Origin: JBKBKC01 sp046294265
Lineage (GTDB): Bacteria > Pseudomonadota > Alphaproteobacteria > Rhodobacterales > Rhodobacteraceae
Assembly: GCA_046294265.1 (NCBI GenBank)
Contig: JBKBKC010000010.1
Span: forward strand, 62,001-126,000
Direction of reading: 5' to 3'
Length of the DNA stretch: 64,000 bases
Part shown: positions 60,700-64,000 of the stretch, piece after piece
How the letters are laid out: each line of letters starts with the position of its first letter
How positions within the stretch are numbered: position 1 is the stretch's first letter
The notes under the pieces: generated by a model
Told to the model about the DNA's origin: nothing
Database searches by the model: none
The model's input: only the letters and a program-made list of their open reading frames with translations
Made by a program: the position numbers and the translations under genes

Positions 60700-61818
60700 A
60701 TGAAGATCAGCATCGAGCGGGCAACGCTGCTCAAGGCCCTGGGCCAGGCGCAATCGGTCGTGGAGCGGCGCAACACGATCCCGATCCTGGCCAATGTGCT
60801 GATCGAGGCCGAGGGGGCGCAGGTCAGTTTCCGCGCCACCGACCTGGATATCGAGGTGGTGGACCGCGCGCCCGCGATGGTGGAGCGGCCGGGCTCCACG
60901 ACCGTCTCGGCGGTGATGCTGCATGAGATCGTGCGCAAGCTGCCCGACGGGGCTCTGGTGGTGTTGGTGGCGGATGCCGCCACCGCGCGGCTGACGGTGA
61001 CGGCGGGACGCTCGACCTTCTCGCTGGCGACGCTTCCGCGCGAGGACTTCCCGGTGATGGCAACGTCCGAATATGCCTGCAATTTCGCCGCGCCAGCTCC
61101 GGTGCTGCGGCGGCTGTTCGACAAGGCGAAATTCGCGATCTCCACTGAGGAGACACGCTATTACCTCAACGGCGTCTATCTGCACACCGCGCAGGGCGAT
61201 ACCGGGCGCGTGCTGCGCGCCGTGGCCACCGACGGCCACCGCCTGGCCCGGATCGAGGCGCCCCTGCCAGAGGGGGCCGAGGCCCTGCCTGGCGTGATCG
61301 TGCCGCGCAAGACGGTGGGCGAGTTGCGCAAGCTCTTGGACGATGACGAGGCGACCATCGCCGTGTCGGTGTCGGAGACGAAGATTCGCTTTGCCACCCC
61401 CGCCGTGACGCTGACTTCCAAGGTCATCGATGGCACGTTCCCCGACTACACGCGCGTCATCCCGATGGGCAATTCGAAACGGCTGGAGGTGGACGCCGCC
61501 GAATTCGCCCGTGCGGTGGACCGTGTGGCCACGGTGTCGTCCGAGCGCAGCCGGGCCGTGAAGCTGAGCCTTGACGAGGACCGGCTGGTCCTGTCGGTCA
61601 ACGCACCGGATTCGGGCGCGGCGGAGGAGGAGCTGGCCGTCGCCTATGGCGACGAAAAGCTGGAGATCGGGTTCAACGCGAAATACTTGCTGGAGATCGC
61701 AAGCCAGGTGGACCGCGAGAATGCGGTGTTCCTGTTCAACTCGGCGGGCGATCCGACGCTGATGCGCGAGGGCAACGATACCAGCGCGGTCTATGTCGTC
61801 ATGCCGATGCGCGTGTGA
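60700..61818 (+). CDS. dnaN: DNA polymerase III beta clamp
   Basis: 372 residues. Three clamp domains; MKISIERATLLKALGQAQSVVERRNTIPIL at the N-terminus and AVYVVMPMRV at the C-terminus are typical. A spacer separates it from dnaA; recF follows. Confidence 0.97.
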   Translation: MKISIERATLLKALGQAQSVVERRNTIPILANVLIEAEGAQVSFRATDLDIEVVDRAPAMVERPGSTTVSAVMLHEIVRKLPDGALVVLVADAATARLTVTAGRSTFSLATLPREDFPVMATSEYACNFAAPAPVLRRLFDKAKFAISTEETRYYLNGVYLHTAQGDTGRVLRAVATDGHRLARIEAPLPEGAEALPGVIVPRKTVGELRKLLDDDEATIAVSVSETKIRFATPAVTLTSKVIDGTFPDYTRVIPMGNSKRLEVDAAEFARAVDRVATVSSERSRAVKLSLDEDRLVLSVNAPDSGAAEEELAVAYGDEKLEIGFNAKYLLEIASQVDRENAVFLFNSAGDPTLMREGNDTSAVYVVMPMRV

Positions 61819-61824
61819 CGACCC

Positions 61825-61873
61825 CCGGGGGCTTCACCCCCGGACCCCGAGGATATTTGGAAACGGAAGAAGA
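61825..61873 (+). repeat. Copy C of the hairpin-TATTTGG element
   Basis: CCGGGGG-cttca-CCCCCGG hairpin followed by GAGGATATTTGGAAACGGAA, in the dnaN-recF spacer; it would lie in the message between the genes. Confidence 0.5.
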
Positions 61874-61886
61874 TAGGACGCGCGGG

Positions 61887-62969
61887 GTGTTCGTATCGTC
61901 GCTGACGCTCTCGCACCTGCGCAGCCACCGCGCGGCGCGTCTGGAATTTGATGGGCGGCCGGTCGCGATCTTCGGGCCGAACGGGGCTGGCAAGACGAAT
62001 GTGTTGGAGGCGGTGTCGATGCTGTCACCCGGGCGGGGGCTGCGGCGGGCCGAGACGGGGGACCTGGCGCGGCAGGCGGCAGGGGTGGGGTGGAAGGTGG
62101 CCGCGGCTGTGGCGGGTATCGGCGGGGCGCATGAGGTCGAGACCTCGGCCGAGCCTGGCCAAGGGCGAGAGGTGCGCATCGACGGCAAGGCCGCAACGCA
62201 GAGCGCACTGGGGCGGGTGATCCGGGTGCTGTGGCTGGTGCCCGCGATGGACCGGCTGTGGCTGGACGGGGCCGAGGGGCGGCGGCGGTTTCTGGACCGG
62301 ATCGCGCTGAGCTTCACCCCCGACCATGCCGAAACCGCCATCGCCTATGAGCGCGCGATGCGTGAGCGGAACCGGATGCTGAAGGATCAGGTGAGCGACG
62401 GCCGCTGGTATGGCGCGGTAGAGGCGCAGATGGTGGCGGCGGGGGATATGCTGACGGCAAACCGGCGCGCGGCGCTGGCGCGGCTGAAGGCGCAGGCGCA
62501 GGAGGGCGCCTTTCCCCGCGCCGATCTTGCGCTGCGGGCGGAGGAGGCGGTGCCGGAGGGTGCGGCCTTTGCCACCGCGTTGCAGGCCGGGCGGCGGCGC
62601 GACATGGCGGCGGGGCGCACGCTGGCAGGGCCGCACCGCGCCGATCTGGAGGCGGTCTTTGCCGCCAAGGATATGGCCGCCGCGCAATGTTCGACCGGAG
62701 AGCAGAAGGCGCTGCTGATCAGCGTGATCCTCGCCAATGCGCGTGCGATCGCCGCTGATCTGGGCGAACCGCCGGTGCTGTTGCTGGATGAGGTCGCGGC
62801 CCATCTGGACCCGGCGCGGCGGGACGCGCTCTATGACGAGATCTGCGCCATGGGATGCCAGGCGATCATGACGGGCACCGAGGCGGGGTTGTTTGACTCA
62901 CTGGGCGACCGCGGGCAACGGTTCGCCGTGTCGGACGACGCAGGCACCAGCCGGATCACCCCCGCATGA
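61887..62969 (+). CDS. recF: DNA repair/gap-filling protein RecF
   Basis: SMC-like ATPase for RecFOR loading of RecA. Walker A FGPNGAGKTNVLEA, signature CSTGEQKALLISVIL and Walker B PVLLLDEVAAHLD. GTG 61887 is preferred (FVSSLTLSHLRSHRAA is the family start, with AGGA upstream); GTG 61815, overlapping dnaN, would add 24 residues. 360 residues. Confidence 0.94.
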   Translation: MFVSSLTLSHLRSHRAARLEFDGRPVAIFGPNGAGKTNVLEAVSMLSPGRGLRRAETGDLARQAAGVGWKVAAAVAGIGGAHEVETSAEPGQGREVRIDGKAATQSALGRVIRVLWLVPAMDRLWLDGAEGRRRFLDRIALSFTPDHAETAIAYERAMRERNRMLKDQVSDGRWYGAVEAQMVAAGDMLTANRRAALARLKAQAQEGAFPRADLALRAEEAVPEGAAFATALQAGRRRDMAAGRTLAGPHRADLEAVFAAKDMAAAQCSTGEQKALLISVILANARAIAADLGEPPVLLLDEVAAHLDPARRDALYDEICAMGCQAIMTGTEAGLFDSLGDRGQRFAVSDDAGTSRITPA

Positions 62970-63586
62970 CCATCACCCCCGCATCGCTGGCCCTTTATTG
63001 CGGGGCGCTTCTGATCCTGTTCCTGACGCCCGGTCCGGTCTGGGTGGCCTTGATCGCGCGCACGCTGTCGGGCGGGTTCGCCGCCGCCTGGCCGCTGGCA
63101 GTGGGGGTGTCGCTGGGCGATGTGCTGTGGCCGCTGGTGGCGATCTTCGGGCTGTCGTGGATCGCGGGTAGCTACGCCGCCTTCATCGCGGCGATGAAAT
63201 GGGTGGCGGTGGGGATTTTCCTCATCATGGGGGCCCTGCTGATCCGCCACGCTGGCACGCCGATTTCCACCGACAGCCGCCTGACCCGGCCGGGGGCCTG
63301 GGCGGGCTTTGCCGCCGGGATCGCCGCGATCCTGGGAAACCCCAAGGCGATCCTGTTCTACATGGGCGTCCTGCCCGGGTTCTTTGACCTGAGCCGCGTC
63401 ACCGGGCCCGACATCGCCGCGATCCTGCTGGTGTCCACCGCGATCCCGCTGGTGGGGAACTTGGTCTTTGCGGGCATGATCGACCGGGTGCGGGGCCTCA
63501 TGTCCTCGCCCACGGCCCTGCGCCGGATGAACCTGACGGCGGGCTGGCTGCTGGTCGCCGTGGCGGGGGTGATCGCGGTCAGCTGA
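62966..63586 (+). CDS. LysE family translocator
   Basis: 206 residues with about six hydrophobic segments. FLTPGPVWVALIARTLSGG and AGIAAILGNPKAILFYMGVLPGFFDL are the LysE/RhtB signatures. Probably an amino-acid exporter. It overlaps recF by ATGA. Confidence 0.9.
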   Translation: MTITPASLALYCGALLILFLTPGPVWVALIARTLSGGFAAAWPLAVGVSLGDVLWPLVAIFGLSWIAGSYAAFIAAMKWVAVGIFLIMGALLIRHAGTPISTDSRLTRPGAWAGFAAGIAAILGNPKAILFYMGVLPGFFDLSRVTGPDIAAILLVSTAIPLVGNLVFAGMIDRVRGLMSSPTALRRMNLTAGWLLVAVAGVIAVS

Positions 63587-63609
63587 CCCCCAAATCTTGT
63601 GTCCGGCCC

Positions 63610-63638
63610 GTGACATTGCCGGGGCCGCCCGCTATACA
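63610..63638 (+). promoter_or_regulatory. Sigma-70-like promoter of gyrB
   Basis: GTGACA (63610-63615) and TATACA (63633-63638) are exactly 17 bp apart, 29 bp before the gyrB ATG. Confidence 0.6.
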
Positions 63639-63667
63639 TCGGGGGTCATTGAAGGGGTCTCAGACGC

Positions 63668-64000
63668 ATGGCCGAACCAGCCCGCAACACCGAGGATTAT
63701 GGTGCCGATTCCATCAAGGTTCTCAGAGGCCTGGATGCCGTGCGCAAGCGTCCCGGCATGTATATCGGCGACACCGATGACGGGTCGGGCCTGCACCACA
63801 TGGTCTATGAGGTGGTGGACAACGGCATCGACGAGGCGCTGGCTGGCCACGCCACCGCCGTGCATGTGAAAATCCACGCCGACAGCAGCGTGTCGGTGCG
63901 CGACAACGGGCGCGGCATCCCCATCGGCATCCATTCCGAAGAGGGCGTGAGCGCGGCCGAGGTCATCATGACCCAGCTGCACGCGGGCGGCAAATTCAAC
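63668..64000 (+). CDS. gyrB: DNA gyrase subunit B, N-terminal part (cut by the window edge)
   Basis: The first 111 codons of the GHKL ATPase domain. GLDAVRKRPGMYIGDTDDGS, the ATP-binding EVVDNGIDEALAG and DNGRGIPIGIH are intact. GAAGGGG precedes ATG 63668. It continues beyond the right edge. Confidence 0.97.
   Translation, partial: MAEPARNTEDYGADSIKVLRGLDAVRKRPGMYIGDTDDGSGLHHMVYEVVDNGIDEALAGHATAVHVKIHADSSVSVRDNGRGIPIGIHSEEGVSAAEVIMTQLHAGGKFN

Noticed and set aside
1..64000. CRISPR arrays, tRNA or rRNA genes
   Set aside because: No regular direct repeats with spacers and no cloverleaf or rRNA signature were recognised by eye.

Overview
The window is a high-GC alphaproteobacterial chromosome segment, most likely from a member of the Rhodobacteraceae (Rhodobacterales). 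The evidence is the gene order pdxJ-acpS-lepB-rnc behind rpoZ and rsh, the FlaF/FlbT flagellin regulators, a MotE-type protein, three peptide deformylase genes beside fmt, the rpsT-dnaA-dnaN-recF-gyrB block, and frequent GTGA/ATGA stop-start overlaps.

Region 1 (1-8.7 kb): a minus-strand housekeeping run of folK, a pyruvyltransferase-like gene, rpoZ, rsh, a DUF2062 gene, pdxJ, acpS, lepB and rnc (cut by the left edge). Its main oddity is that folK continues in frame into a family-29 sialyltransferase-like domain and overlaps a polysaccharide pyruvyl transferase-like gene, so a surface-glycan module appears inserted into the folate/rpoZ locus. Region 2 (8.1-15.7 kb): an NYN nuclease-like gene, ispH, a GlsB-type membrane protein, a TetR regulator, the protein-maturation operon def-def-def-like-fmt-rnhA-TRIC channel, and a PatB/MalY C-S lyase. 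The fmt-proximal deformylase copy has lost metal-site and catalytic residues. Region 3 (15.7-20.3 kb): a small conserved gene, a cobC-cbiB pair of cobalamin genes, an MFS transporter behind a TTTGCAA palindrome, and an exported unknown.

Region 4 (20.3-54.1 kb): a native alphaproteobacterial-type flagellar cluster. It encodes stator parts (motB, motA, motE), hook and hook-associated proteins (flgE, flgK, flgL, flgD, fliK), rings and rod (flgI, flgH, flgA, flgG, flgF, flgC, flgB, fliE, flgJ), the export apparatus (fliP, fliQ, fliR, flhA, flhB, fliH, fliI), MS ring and C-ring parts (fliF, fliN), two FliL paralogues, flagellin with FlbT/FlaF, a lytic transglycosylase and several small uncharacterised proteins. 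I see no fliG or fliM here. CtrA-like TTAA-N7-TTAA boxes lie at the head of several transcription units. An IS110-family element, inactivated by an in-frame amber codon, sits directly behind motA and splits the motA...flhB unit.

Region 5 (54.1-64 kb): ubiB and ubiE (ubiquinone), mutM, an enoyl-CoA hydratase, rpsT with a clear terminator, dnaA, dnaN, recF, a LysE exporter and the start of gyrB (cut by the right edge). No convincing DnaA-box cluster, tRNA, rRNA or CRISPR array was found.
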